From assembly GCA_963169105.1 (NCBI GenBank), contig OY720637.1:35087925-35151924 (forward strand): a stretch of DNA of 64,000 nt, in the 5' to 3' direction. This document shows positions 1 to 10,681 of the stretch, in pieces. The stretch is from Ceriagrion tenellum (taxonomy: Eukaryota > Arthropoda > Insecta > Odonata > Coenagrionidae). The translations under genes were made by a program, and so were the position numbers. Below the pieces are notes generated by a model. The model made no database searches. It saw nothing but the letters and a program-made list of their open reading frames with translations, and was not told where the DNA came from. Each line of letters opens with the position of its first letter. Within the stretch, counting starts at the first letter, position 1.

Positions 1-2278
1 TAGGAGAGGTAATAGCAATTTTCATTGGAACGCCCACTGCTGTTTCCAACATGTTGGCGGTGAGCTCCAGATGGTGACCGAAATTTATTTCCTATGATTC
101 GAACTTAATTAGCAGCAGATTGGCCTCCAGCTCTTACCACGAATAAGCCTCAATGAACGTATGGCTATCCATGAGATTTGTTAAAAAGCATATGGAAATA
201 TTTCAAGTTTTTTCTTTTCCCCCTGGGGGGATGAGCATACCACACCGGTCAAAGACCCTTAGTCAACGGAGAAGGCGAAAATGGAACTCATCTCTTATTA
301 AGATCTACAGTGACGAATATTTATGCATAGGCATATGAGGGGCTGAGAAATGTCCCTTCACCGGCTGAAATTACTGTTTCGCAATCGTCCAAAAAGATAA
401 TTTTGGTTTTTACTACAAAAATGATCGCCTACAATCGAAACTAGGGTTATCCATTGGCTACCAAAACCGAGCCCATGAAATTTAATGGGAATGGCAAATT
501 AAAAAATTTTACGACGTTTTCCAATATTTCTGAAATATGAATAGGTCCTCTAAGATTGAAGGGCCTATCTAAAATATTTCATACAAATAGTCAGAGAAGT
601 GATTGAAAATAACAGAATAATTAGTGTGGCATATTATACCGCAATTACTGTAGTCAAAAATGTTTTTCCTCGGAGAAAATGGACTGGTTACTTTGCAGAG
701 CGAGTAGGTAAAGCGGCCAGGGCATTAAAATTTTCAAACAGGCCGACACCCTTTCACTTCATTGTATGAGAGCGTCACGCGCGAGTGTCAGAGAGCCGCA
801 CGGCCACGCTCCGATTGTTGTTTATCCTCATCTGCAGACACGTCGGCCGGGCGAGAACTGTCATCTCCATGGATATTCATCCATTTTCACCGGCAAACGT
901 ACTCACGTGTTTCTAGCTAAAACGTGTAATAAACACGTGATCAGGACTTCGATGGAAGCGTCATGCCCTGGTAGAATAGACTGGGGAAAGCAGTCAGTCT
1001 CTTACGGAATGGTGGCACTCCGAATATGACACGCGTATACTTTCAAAATAACTTCAGTACGCAATAACACTACTTATGTCAGTTTGTACACACTACTTAT
1101 GTCCGTTGCACCAAGGGTAGGGGGTATATAGCCCACTATTATCAAGAAATACCAGAGTCACGTGTCGTGGGGCTAAAGTGGTTCATCACCGAATTCTCTT
1201 AACTCTAGGCTACCCGCTTGAAAAGGTGTTATTTTTCGGACGAATAATTATGAAGTACAGAAGACATTCAAATTATAAACTTTAAGGGCCTTATAATAAC
1301 AAAAATTTTCTGAGGAATCAGTAAAAATTTGTAAGTTATCTACATGACTTCAATTAACATAGAGGAAAAGAATACTACAATTTCACCAGGACAGACCAGA
1401 TACACTCATTTGTCGACATGGATTAAAAAATTTCTGAGGAAGTCGACAACTAACATTTTGATAGCGAAAGAAGGCAAACTTTAAGACAGAATTACAAATT
1501 TTCCGCACTTTCTAAAATCGGACGCGATATTTCAGTCACCTTCAAGGAAGAGAGCTGCATGCAGTAATTTCATCACTTAATTTGAGGAAAAGTGGAATTT
1601 CGTTCCTATAGATCACACATATTATGAGCTTATGCATGATCAAGAGTTCCACTTGCATAATTAGTCCTAATTGCACGTATTTCTAATTTTTTGGAGCTCA
1701 AAATATTACCTAACCATATCTTCAGTGGAAATCGGTGATTATTTGAATACATAAAAGTGCGGTTATCAAAGTAGCCACGTTGGATTTCATCCGTGAAAAA
1801 CAGTACACGCGGAGCAGCAATTAAGTATCTACGTTTAGCGTCGAGAACGGCGGCAGCAAGTAAAACTTTCCTAGTTTCGGATTCGAGAGTTTTCGCATCC
1901 AGACTCAAATTTATCCCTCCCACCTCAATAGAGCCAATGGAGGAAGCAAGCGCAGCACTCCAAACTTTACACGAGTTGGAATCCATTTGAATGAAATATT
2001 TAGGAATAAAATTCAGGGCACACGGAACCGAAACGCTCCTCAAAACTGCATCCAGCAGAATAAAAAAAAACTTTCCTCGACACCCACTTGAAACGGTTAG
2101 TCCGGCGGCAGCACCGCGAGTTCCTGACCCGAACAAAAAGATGGTTGCCGAGTCATTTCAACGTTCTCGCCGGCGAGGGAGCGGAAAGAATGAGAGAGAA
2201 GGGAGAAACATGGATTTTTTTAAGTGGGAAGAATTACTGAGGGAAAACTAGGATAGAGAACATGGAACAATATCAGAA
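1..2278. other. Unannotated AT-rich stretch
   Basis: I see no gene here. A 14-base motif (CACTACTTATGTCM-like) occurs twice about 22 bases apart near 1068-1104. The only long open frame is listed separately at 1630-2136. Confidence 0.5.
1630..2136 (-). other. Longest open frame in window, 168 codons, unrecognised
   Basis: This is the longest uninterrupted frame in the window. I do not recognise the product: there is no clear domain, no signal peptide and no repeat, and the composition is mixed with short hydrophobic runs near residues 25-35. Two plus-strand frames overlap it in the same stretch, so the openness may come from local base composition. It has no convincing partner exon or splice sites that I can defend. 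It is most likely a chance frame, or an exon of a gene I cannot identify. Confidence 0.1.
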
Positions 2279-2430
2279 AATAAACACTTGTACAATTTCC
2301 ACGCTTTTATTTTCATCCCCAACCATGGTTTCAGCACATTATGCCATCATCCGGGTGTTCTTGGCATAAAGTGCTGAAACCGAAGTCGGTGACGCAAATT
2401 TAAGTGTGAAAACTGTACAAGAACTTATTT
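2279..2430. mobile_element. Foldback element with hammerhead-like arms
   Basis: Two inverted arms face outward from about 2355-2360. The left arm, read on the minus strand, and the right arm, read on plus, both run GGCATAA, then GTGCT, then GAAACC, and end near a GT(G)GAAA-like segment followed by TGTACAAG. On the minus strand CGGATGA (2347-2353) differs at one base from the hammerhead box CUGANGA. It is followed by a GGCA/TGCT hairpin, then GAAA (GAAAC spans 2328-2332), then a tiny ACC/GGT hairpin. In the right arm the post-core sequence is GTC followed by GGTG, the form expected of a hammerhead cleavage triplet and helix I. The resemblance to Penelope-like terminal repeats is inferred from motif order. 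Confidence 0.55.
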
Positions 2431-2524
2431 TCATGAATGGAAATCCATAGGTTCCACAAAGCTTGAGCCAATACGCTCTCTTATGTGCATGGCACAAATT
2501 GTGAAGGATGCCAAAATGATTCGA

Positions 2525-2664
2525 TGCCGGCTCCGGTGGCGACAGGGTGAAATCCTCGGCTGCTAAGCCGAGGGTCGCGGGTGTTCGCCTGGTGGTGTTG
2601 TTATTCACCCGATTTAAATTGGTCTTTTGCGCTGTCTTCGGGCAAATAAAAATAAATAAATAAA
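2525..2664 (+). repeat. Decayed copy of tRNA-derived SINE
   Basis: This shares an extended stretch with the better copy at 27365-27553: CCGGTGGCG in the A-box region, then GAGGGTCGCGGG before the B box, then the tail beginning TTCACCCG and ending in repeated AATA units. The B box is broken (GGGTGTTCG instead of GGGTTCGAG), and about 60 bases that follow the B box in the other copy are missing. It is therefore an internally deleted copy, unlikely to be transcribed by RNA polymerase III. Confidence 0.7.
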
Positions 2665-3633
2665 ATTATCAAGGAAGTAAGCGGTTAGCTGAGAGGAGAA
2701 AGGAGCTGCAGTAAACGAATCTTTGGATTGATGATTGTCGATTATTACTTGAGGTTTTATAACGATTGAAGTATGTTGACATGGAGAAAAGATTCCCACC
2801 ACACTCCTTTAAATACTATCAAAGTCCTACTTATGGGATACCTTTCTTCAAACTCTGTTTTGGTCCAAAACTATCAAAGATAAAAGGGCAGTTGACAAGT
2901 TAGAACGAGAGCCAAACAATAAACACGTCCAATACGGTAAGGAGATAGTAATCACGAGACAGAAAATCCAAGTTGGTGGCTTTTCTTTGAATCAAACGGT
3001 CGCTAAAAAAATTGCTTACTTTTCATTTATTTCCAAACCAAATTAGTATTTTTAAATGCGAATTTATCTTGAATGACTCTACCTCCTTCAAATATATCCA
3101 AAAACAGTTTTCTTTTAGTTATTTTCCCCGCTTATCCTAAATCCTTCCCTCACATCGGCTTTCAACATCCCATCTCCCCATTAAGGTAGTTTGAGCGAAA
3201 TATCATTTCACCTAGAAATCAATGAATTTAGTCTCATTTAAATGAAAAGCACATGCCATACTCTTCCAAATATACCATAATATCAGCCCCTTACCGAAGT
3301 ACATTCCGAGATTTTTGACAGATTATACCTAGCCTTTTACACTGGAAATGGTAGGTTACGCTCTCCACAGATCTTGTTTAAAAAATGATGCTTTTATAAC
3401 ACCTATATCTCGTCAAAAATTAACAAGGTGTAGTTCATTTGTTTCCTTGACTATTTTTTAAAATAAATCATACTGTCACAGCAGTTATTTTGTCAGAATC
3501 GCAAAATAAAAACTTCCGTTGTGAAGGAGTTTTGAACGTACCACGTGAAAAATGAGTCAAATCAAAGACTTCATGATATTTTTATTTTATCACCTAGAAT
3601 TTCCGCCACATACACAAGTATGCATGGCTTGAG
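2665..3633. other. Unannotated AT-rich stretch
   Basis: No gene, no recognisable repeat and no long open frame was found here. Confidence 0.5.
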
Positions 3634-3685
3634 AGGCTATATATGACTATATATATATAGCCTATAGCTATAGATGGCTATATAT
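3634..3685. repeat. TA-rich low-complexity palindromic tract
   Basis: Alternating TATATA and CTATAG units form short self-complementary runs just upstream of the LINE-B tail. The tract is probably a degenerate microsatellite. Confidence 0.6.
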
Positions 3686-3940
3686 GAAGAGTATAGGACC
3701 ATATGGAACACCATACAGAAAAGAAGAACGAGATGGATTGGACACACCTTGAGACACAATGGGCTTGTGAAGAACATAATTGAAGGTAAAATAGGTGTAG
3801 AAGTCCCCAGAGGAAGATCCATGAATTAGTTTCTGGACCAAATAAATATAGAAGTACATAGGCAGAGATACCAGGAGGTAAGGGAACTAGAATTAGATAG
3901 GGAAGGGTGAAGGGCTGCATTCAACCAATCTAACGATTGA
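3686..3940 (+). pseudogene. LINE-B tail: C-terminus of non-LTR retrotransposon ORF2
   Basis: One frame of 85 codons carries the end of a retrotransposon polyprotein. It reads EERT-like (here EEYRT), then RWIGHTLRHNGLVKNIIEGK, then PRGRS, and ends with RYQEVRELELDRE and AAFNQS. The frame is broken by an in-frame TAG just after the PRGRS segment and a TGA near the end, so it is dead. The same tail recurs at 16576-16875 and 50946-51757. This region lies after the reverse-transcriptase domain in elements annotated as endonuclease-reverse transcriptase. All copies seen are 5'-truncated. Three minus-strand open frames over this stretch (3637-3920) are antisense shadows. The exact LINE clade is not certain. 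Confidence 0.85.
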
Positions 3941-3955
3941 ACGACTAATGTTGAT

Positions 3956-4787
3956 GATGATACAAGTACATTATTGCACTTTTCATAGTTTATTATTTAA
4001 TTCATGCTTCATACTGCTGCTAAAATTCAAACGTATAATTCGACTATGGTCTCCATTATGACTAGGGAACTATCTCGGTCAAATTACCTTAACTTGCTAA
4101 TCTACCAACAGGGTCTTTGCCTAGTTTCCTCCGGCATCTTCCTCTCCTCACCCATCGCTCTCGGCACTCCGGCGCTCGTCGTAAGTTTCCGCCCATCGCA
4201 CCTCCTCCTTCATCGACGTCTCCCTTTCTGCACCGTACAAAGCAACATCCCGAAAGATAGAGAGGAAAGCAGGAGAGGATCGAGAGACGGCCCCGGGCCC
4301 CTGAGCACCCAAGAGACCCGTGACAAAGCACACAGGACCACGGACTACGCCACGGCTCCGAATGAATTTACTAGATAAACAAGTGGCGTAGTACCACGGT
4401 GACGTCACGACCGATGAAAGGGATCGATAGAAACATGCGCAAAGGGAACGTGAGTCGACACTCGCTCTGCGAGGAGAGCCAGGAGGAGGATGGAGATACG
4501 TATGCCGCCCGTGTTCCGGCTCTCAAATCGCTCGCTTTCATTCAAATCGCAACCGGCAAAAATGCGAGCGATAGACGAAACAATCAATACGCTCCCTCGT
4601 TCCCGTTCGGAACGCGCACGATCGAGGATAGGTGATTTGTTAAAGAGCGCCATCCAAATGTAAATAGAGAGACAAGACATTTATAACATTAAATCAATAC
4701 TTATTAATTTAACGAAGGAAACGCAAGGGTGATCTCTGACGGACCGAGGGTAAAATTTACCCGAGACTTCGTACGATTTCTTTCAAG
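3956..4787. other. GC-richer block, possible regulatory or exonic DNA
   Basis: Base composition rises between about 4090 and 4640 relative to its surroundings. Overlapping open frames of 78-124 codons occur on both strands, none recognisable. The block contains a perfect CRE palindrome at 4400-4407. This is the type of sequence seen at insect promoters or first exons, but I see no coding signature. Confidence 0.25.
4400..4407. promoter_or_regulatory. CRE/ATF palindrome
   Basis: TGACGTCA, a perfect cAMP-response-element palindrome, sits inside the GC-richer block. A second TGACGTCA occurs at 15566-15573 in ordinary DNA, so one occurrence alone is weak evidence of function. Confidence 0.3.
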
Positions 4788-4851
4788 CTGTAGTATTTAG
4801 AGAGGTAATAGGTAAATGAGGTCATTTGAGCCATTATGAAATACTTTCTCA
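4788..4851 (+). repeat. Short dispersed repeat D, copy 1
   Basis: The segment AGCTGTAGTATTTAGAGAGG through GATGAGGTCATTTG-like sequence to ATGAAAT matches 5430-5495 in the same orientation. A weaker inverted copy lies near 5380-5407. The right end overlaps the foldback element at 4838-5038. Confidence 0.6.
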
Positions 4852-5038
4852 CTTTGTACATTCCACACTTTTTTATTATTTTAACCAATCAAGGTTTAGA
4901 CATACGATGCCATTTTCCAGGTGGATATTCCTTATTTCAGTGTCCTTAGATACTCAAATCGGGAGGTGGGGTTCGAAACCTTTGTCGGTGAAAATAATAA
5001 AAATAATGTGGAATGTACAAAGTGAGAAATTATTTCAT
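4838..5038. mobile_element. Foldback element, 42-bp arms
   Basis: The left arm (4845-4886, TTTCTCACTTTGTACATTCC onward) is the near-perfect reverse complement of the right arm (4987-5029, ending GGAATGTACAAAGTGAGAAA). The match continues outward a few bases on each side. The roughly 100-bp centre is not self-complementary. The arm carries the TTCCACA plus T-rich pattern also found in the arms at 14.5 kb and 59.7 kb. On the minus strand the centre has CTGAAAT, a GGAATATCC segment and a GAAAA run, possibly a decayed hammerhead-like core. Confidence 0.6.
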
Positions 5039-5112
5039 GTGTCACGTTTCCACAAAGGTAAGCCTGAAACTGCAGCTATAAAGAAAGTATTATGCAATTT
5101 TATTTATTTATT

Positions 5113-5245
5113 GGTATTCTACCGGTAAAGGTAGGTTTTGTTGAATGTCAGAGAATCCGCTCCCGGTCTTCTACACATTCCGGGTCCTATCTCCCTCGAA
5201 TATATCCTTTTTCGCCTCTGAATAAGATCTGCCCTTGTCTTGCAC
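5113..5245 (-). pseudogene. LINE-A tail, 3' terminal fragment
   Basis: The minus strand encodes a remnant of the last residues of the LINE-A protein (RADLIQRRKRIY corresponds to GRSQAEAKKNIL at 60 kb), followed by its 3' end: a segment reading TTCAACAAAACCTACCTTTA, then CCGGTAGAATACC. The same 3' end closes the copies at 32.9, 46.0 and 60.6 kb. The coding part is severely truncated. Confidence 0.7.
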
Positions 5246-5429
5246 GAACTGGCAGTTCGAACTGAATAAACCATCCGTCCATCTTTACCAATAGAACTTG
5301 ACGCAAGCATAGCACGGTAAACCAAATTCCACTTCGTCACTGGTTTCTTATACTTCAAATTTCCTATTCAAAGGCACCAATGTTTATCTAGTGAAACGAC
5401 CTCATCACTACCTAACTGGGCTTTTTTCA

Positions 5430-5495
5430 AGCTGTGGTATTTCGAGAGGAAATAGACAGATGAGGTCATTTGCACCATTTACGAAATGCGAGAAT
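5430..5495 (+). repeat. Short dispersed repeat D, copy 2
   Basis: This matches 4788-4851 with scattered substitutions: AGCTGTGGTATTTCGAGAGG, then AGATGAGGTCATTTG, then ACGAAAT. It lies 642 bases downstream in direct orientation and flanks the foldback element and the LINE-A fragment. The DNA just before it (5380-5407) holds an inverted partial copy. Confidence 0.6.
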
Positions 5496-6745
5496 GGATA
5501 AAAGAAAAAATGTTCACATTAACCGTTGTGGCTAGATGCTGTCTGATCTGATTGGGTCGCCACATTTCGTAAAAAAATCACTTAAACAGCTATCTTGGAC
5601 CCAACTCTGTACGCCAGGAATTAACAGGCTTATCAACGTATCATACGTTAGCTCGGGCCTCGGGGGGAACATCGAAGACCGCTTTCCCGTAAAGTTCCCA
5701 GAAGGGTAAACTTCACTTTCCCGATACTCGAGACTTTAAACTGATTGAAAACTATTCTATACTTCGGGTTGGTAAAATACTCAATGCCCCAGGGGGCAGT
5801 GGAGATTGCCCGTGAAGAGAAAAAAATGACATCAATAAAAATTAAAAACTCCCAGCGAAGAGCGACACGTCTCACTCCTTACATCCTTTCTTCTTAGTCG
5901 AAGTTTACCCTAAGAGTGTCGTAAAGAGGTAAACGGTAAAACGTAGCGAGTTCATCCATTTTTTATGCCAGCCAGAAAGGATGAAGTGATCCTCTTATCT
6001 AAGCTTCATTAAAATTTAAATCACAGGAGTGGATGTCACTTACGATTAGTACTTAGTAAGGTTCCTCGAATATTTTTACGAAAATATGTCTGATTTCAAG
6101 CTTATTTTCTGGAGGCTCCAGTCTGAGAAACAAAAGATCTAGCAAAACAGCACATTGCAAACAAATGTATTCAAATGTTTATGCATAAGCAAGCTCCAGG
6201 AGCCATGACTATCTGACATGAGATAGGCGGGCATTCAAGCATGCACTGACTGCACTATGTGCCCAGAAAATTGGTAGAGTTATTAGCAAAATTATAAATA
6301 CAAGATTTGTACAAATTATGCTCCATCCACAGCGCGTATTCTAAGAGTCGGAATGATGGCTTACAGCGAAATCGAGCGCCCTATAAAAGAGAAGACTTGT
6401 CTCAAGGCCAAACCATTTTTGCTCGCTTTTTTTTTGAAGCGGCTCGCGTATTCCTTAACCCCAAATGGAAATCAGTGTCTCGACCTTTTTTTCTCGTCTT
6501 AACCGACCATATATGACTGGTTTCCTCCAGTTATACAACAGGTAAACTGAACTACGGAAAAAACGAATTCAAAAACATTACGTCAACGAATTATATGGCT
6601 TGGTTACAGTTAGTTCGACTTTGTTTGGTGTCTCTCAGTGGAACAGCATTGCGAGAAATGAAATCGACAACTAATTAACAATAAAAAGAGGGTTTAAACT
6701 CCAATACGCCATCACCATGAATGTTTTAATAAATATTATATAATA
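5496..6745. other. Unannotated AT-rich stretch
   Basis: No gene or recognisable repeat was found. The open frames here are short (69-75 codons) and unremarkable. Confidence 0.5.
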
Positions 6746-6800
6746 CATGATGATGACACCAGTCGTCGAGAACTAGTTATGTTTTCAATAAAAAAGAAGA
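6746..6800 (+). repeat. Solo hammerhead-like arm
   Basis: The plus strand reads ATGATGA (6747-6753, one base from CUGANGA), a GAC/GTC hairpin, GAGAAC in place of GAAAC, then TAGTTATG and a downstream CAATAAA. The order and much of the wording match the arm at 59.8 kb (GACG/CGTC, GAAAC, TAGTTGTA, AAATAAA). No inverted partner is present. Confidence 0.4.
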
Positions 6801-9356
6801 AATGCAAACTGAGTTTCAATTCCTCTGTTGCTAGGTTCAATCTATTAACAAGCGGGAAACTAAATTCGTTCGAGTTGTTTTCAGCTGATATACATCCGAT
6901 TCCGTGACGAAGAAATCTTTCAAAAAATTAACTATTAATTCTTTATATCACCAAACGCCAAGTGATGAGGTCGGACGTGGTCATGATATTGAAAAATAAC
7001 AACCTTCCATTCACGTTAAGGTGAATACAAGGAAATATTATTCCCACAAATAATGGATAACTATGCAGGGTTGGATTATATACAGCATTTTTAATAGAAA
7101 TTTTCTCAGAACCCTCTATACACCGATTTTTTTGTCCACAATGTGCAGCCATTTCACATGTTAACCCACTCGTGGGAGAATCAGCAACTAAAAGTTACGA
7201 ATGAGAGATAAGAGATTCGTTGCCAAGCTGTTCAACTGATGTTACAAAGGCATATTGACGTAAACAAATCTAATTAGGAACAAAAAAATAAACTCTTCTC
7301 TATGTTACCTCAAGGTCACTCAGCGTGATAGAGAGAGAAGTTAACGCAGACGTTCGCTCTAACTGAACACGGAGAATTTAATGATTCAAGATACTCCGAG
7401 CGAGCATATATGCTTTTTGTCTGCTATACTCGTGGCAGATACTAATGTCACCTATGTTTTCTGTGTAGCTGAAACAAATACCAAGACAGTAGAGTAATTT
7501 GAGAGCTAAAAACTGGAGTATAGCAATGACTTAAATGACTCTGGACACAGGAGTGAGTTACGTCAAAGTACCACGGAAGAACATGCAAATTATGGAAAAG
7601 TTAGAAGAGAAAGCTCTATAGTAGCAAGAAATGATACCACCGAGACACCATCAAAGGAGATTTAACAATATTCAGAATCATAAAAGCGAAGGAATCTCCT
7701 TGACCGAATGACTAAAAATTATAGGTGAGCATTCTTTTCGCGTGAAATCCACGTCTTCGTGTGTGATAGAATTTTTACGACCATCTCAAGTAATGAAAGT
7801 GCACTCAGCACGAATCTCCTCGAAATTTATCGGCATGTCTTTCGCCGAATACCACCGCATTGGAGGACACGTAGAATTTCATGATGAAATATTGACGAAT
7901 TTTTTTTAAAGGTGCGCGAAATACACAGGTGAAGAAGAATCTAGCCACTCATCTAAATTGAAACGAGAGACTTCTGAGTCCGGACTCAATCAAGTAAGAA
8001 AGCTGTTAGCGAGCCAGAATTTTTCATCATGGCTCCGACGTAGATTTATGAAAGAGGAAACGAGATAGAGTAAATCCATAGGACTCTAGTAGGTTTTGCG
8101 GACGTGTCTGGGAAAGTTAGCCACATTTGATTTTCCAAATGTTTTGAAGGCTGGGGCCTCACCATTCCGCGAGCGAGACACACATCCGTGACATCCATCC
8201 CAAGCAAAATGCATGGATATTCAGGAGATGAAGAAAACCTTAGGATAAGAGGTTAAGGTCATCACCGTACTAATTGAGCCAACTCATCAACGACATGACA
8301 AATTCCAAGCCAGATTCAAATGGTGGCATGAAATAGCAGATTTACTGACGGATGAAGACCAGCGACTAGAAATTTTCAAGGGACAGACCACGATTAGAAA
8401 ACATGGATAGTAGCCATTTGGTCCATAGGAATGTAGCAATAGGAATTTAGAGGTGCTGTAACGGTGATGGCCACAAAAGTCGTTAACTCAAACATGAAAA
8501 ATTCATTGCGCGACAACCTGACTCCAGAACTGGGGCAGGAGTAAAACGTGAGCAACATTAAAAGAAAGCAAGTTCACTTTGTGCTAAGGAAATAAGAATA
8601 GCGAATTGCAATACCGAGATTAAAGCATAAATTGGTACAACTTCCCTTATTTTTCCCGGTGAAAAAAATCGCTTATTTCCGCAAATGAGTGCGCAAAATT
8701 ATTCCAAGGATTTTCAACAACGTGTAGTTTTGCTTATTTTAATGCTTATTAAAATGCTTATTTTACCAAACCAAAATAATTCACGACAGAACTTACTCCG
8801 GTAAAGAAACGTAGGTGGACTGGGAAAATTAGAGGGGAATTTGATGATGGTGATACCCTAAGAAAGAAAGATGAAACAGGAGACAAGAGGAACAGCCGAG
8901 TATGCACGAAGAAATACACTAATATGACATGCAAAAGAATATGTGAAAGAGGTCAGGACAAGACGTAGAATAAATTGATCATGATTGACGAACTCCTTGG
9001 AAATGAAAACTTAAGCCCCCGAGAGAAATTTCTCCAGCACAATATTATGCTTCAAAGAGGCATCGAGTTCCATGTGACCTTTAATGACATTTTTCATTCA
9101 CACCACGCTTCACAGCTGATATTTGCCTTGAGATGCTACAAGGTGGCGAATATCATGTTGTAAGTAAGAGAATCTCTTCCGAAAGGGAGGAGGTTCTCTA
9201 CATGGGCGAATGAGATGCAAATAAAACGAGATCAATATTTTCTACATCAATGAACACTTCCCCGAACTCACTTCCGTGTTACTCTGACAGAAGAATGCAA
9301 CAACAGGATAATCTGCAGGCAATTAGCGCAGCGGAGCTAATTATACTGAATTTCAA
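6801..9356. other. Unannotated AT-rich stretch
   Basis: No gene or repeat recognised. There are no open frames of note. Confidence 0.5.
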
Positions 9357-9439
9357 ACACTTCACGAGACTATTTTTTCGATTGGATAAAAAAATAGCGG
9401 CTAGAAATTTTCTAGGGACACTTCATGAGACTATTTTTT
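9357..9439 (+). repeat. 22-bp direct repeat, period 61
   Basis: ACACTTCACGAGACTATTTT plus two T (9357-9378) recurs as ACACTTCATGAGACTATTTT plus two T (9418-9439) with one substitution. It lies immediately upstream of the LINE-D remnant and suggests a local duplication. Confidence 0.7.
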
Positions 9440-10023
9440 GAATATTTTCACTGCGAAAAGGGAAAAGCATATGCGTACGAAACTCCAAAAAAACCTTTTA
9501 TCATTTCATACTCGTAAGCAAATCATATCTACGCTCATGTTCCCTCACATTGATCATTGCTGCCTTGTTTACCAAGATCTTACTGAAGAATATAATACAA
9601 AGCTCCAACGTCTATTAAATTTATGTCTATGATTTATTTTCAACCTAAATAAATATGATCATATTTCACCCTATTTTACCCGCATTGCATGGTTGAAGGC
9701 AAAACCAAAAGAAAATACTTGCTTAGTACGTTCCTGTATTGTCTCTTCAAAAATGAGCAACCCGATTATTTCAAGACATTTTTTTTCCCGTCAGAAATAA
9801 AAAGTCAAAAGTAATGACTAGAATGACTCCTGATTTTATAATCACCCTCCCCCTCCCCCAAACATAGAACAACCACTTTTCAAAAATCTGTTTCTGTTGT
9901 CGAGGCACGATTATGGAACAGTATCCCGAAAGATATTAAGGACTGCCTCTTTATCAGTAATCAAGCAAAGATTTTTTTCTTTATCTACAAGCACTTGAAA
10001 GAGTGTAACTCATGGTGTTTCAT
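9438..10023 (+). pseudogene. LINE-D tail: ORF2 C-terminal region
   Basis: The first frame (9438-9632) has the retrotransposon thumb and connection wording: STLMFPHIDHCCLVYQDLTE, then KLQRLLN, a TGA stop, then FIFNLNKYDHISPYFTR and WLKAK in the same frame. Another frame, from 9902, resumes with EARLWNSIPKDIKDC and ends near FFFIYKHLKECNSW. In non-LTR elements of the Jockey/CR1-like groups the order is PHxDYCxxVY, LQRLxN, then ARLWNSLPxxI and FKxxLxxYL, so this copy has lost a stretch and gained stops and frameshifts. It is related to the tail at 37073-37524. Confidence 0.8.
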
Positions 10024-10518
10024 TCCTCTTTTCTGCTCTTTTATTTTTACTTTACACAAAGTATTCCCCCATCCCTATTCATTTTGTTTGTAACACATGG
10101 GCTCTAAATACTGTATTGATTCTTTATGTTCCAAATGGACGAATAAAAATTCCAAGAACAATAAAATTATATAATTACCATTACGAATACCATTACGCGT
10201 GTCAAGCCTGAATCCTTGGCGTTTGCCGCGAGTAGAGATACTCTCCCACCCCGCTAGACGAGCCTGCTCGATTAGCGAGGGGGGAAAAAAAACTAGTGAT
10301 GCGGAGGCAACGAGCACAAGTACTCAGCCGGGCAGGCGATGCTTCACGACAGCCTGACGCACGATAAATTCCAAGCTAGGAGTGGAAGGAGGAGTGGGCG
10401 GGGAGAGTGGAGTTATAGATCCGCCTCCTCTTTTTAGATACGCGTGCGCATCGATTGTCACCCGACGCATCCACTCGAAAGGTCGGTAAAAGGCACGGTC
10501 TAGAATATCCCCGAGTCC
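10024..10518. other. Unannotated stretch, GC rising to its right end
   Basis: No gene seen. Composition becomes GC-richer from about 10250 onward, with purine-rich runs. Confidence 0.45.
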
Positions 10519-10681
10519 CGTTATCCCCGAGTGTCTCCTGCATTGAATTTCAAGCTGACCACTACATTAGTCACACACGAGCATGATCCCTTATTCATTC
10601 ATCTATAGAAACTATTATCAGCATTCATTAATCCAAAGATCGGTGGGCTGAAGCCCTTCGTTTCGCGCTTTCTCAGTTAAC

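Noticed and set aside
1630..2136. Real gene for the 168-codon frame
   Set aside because: No recognisable domain, no supported splice sites, and overlapping frames are open on the other strand.
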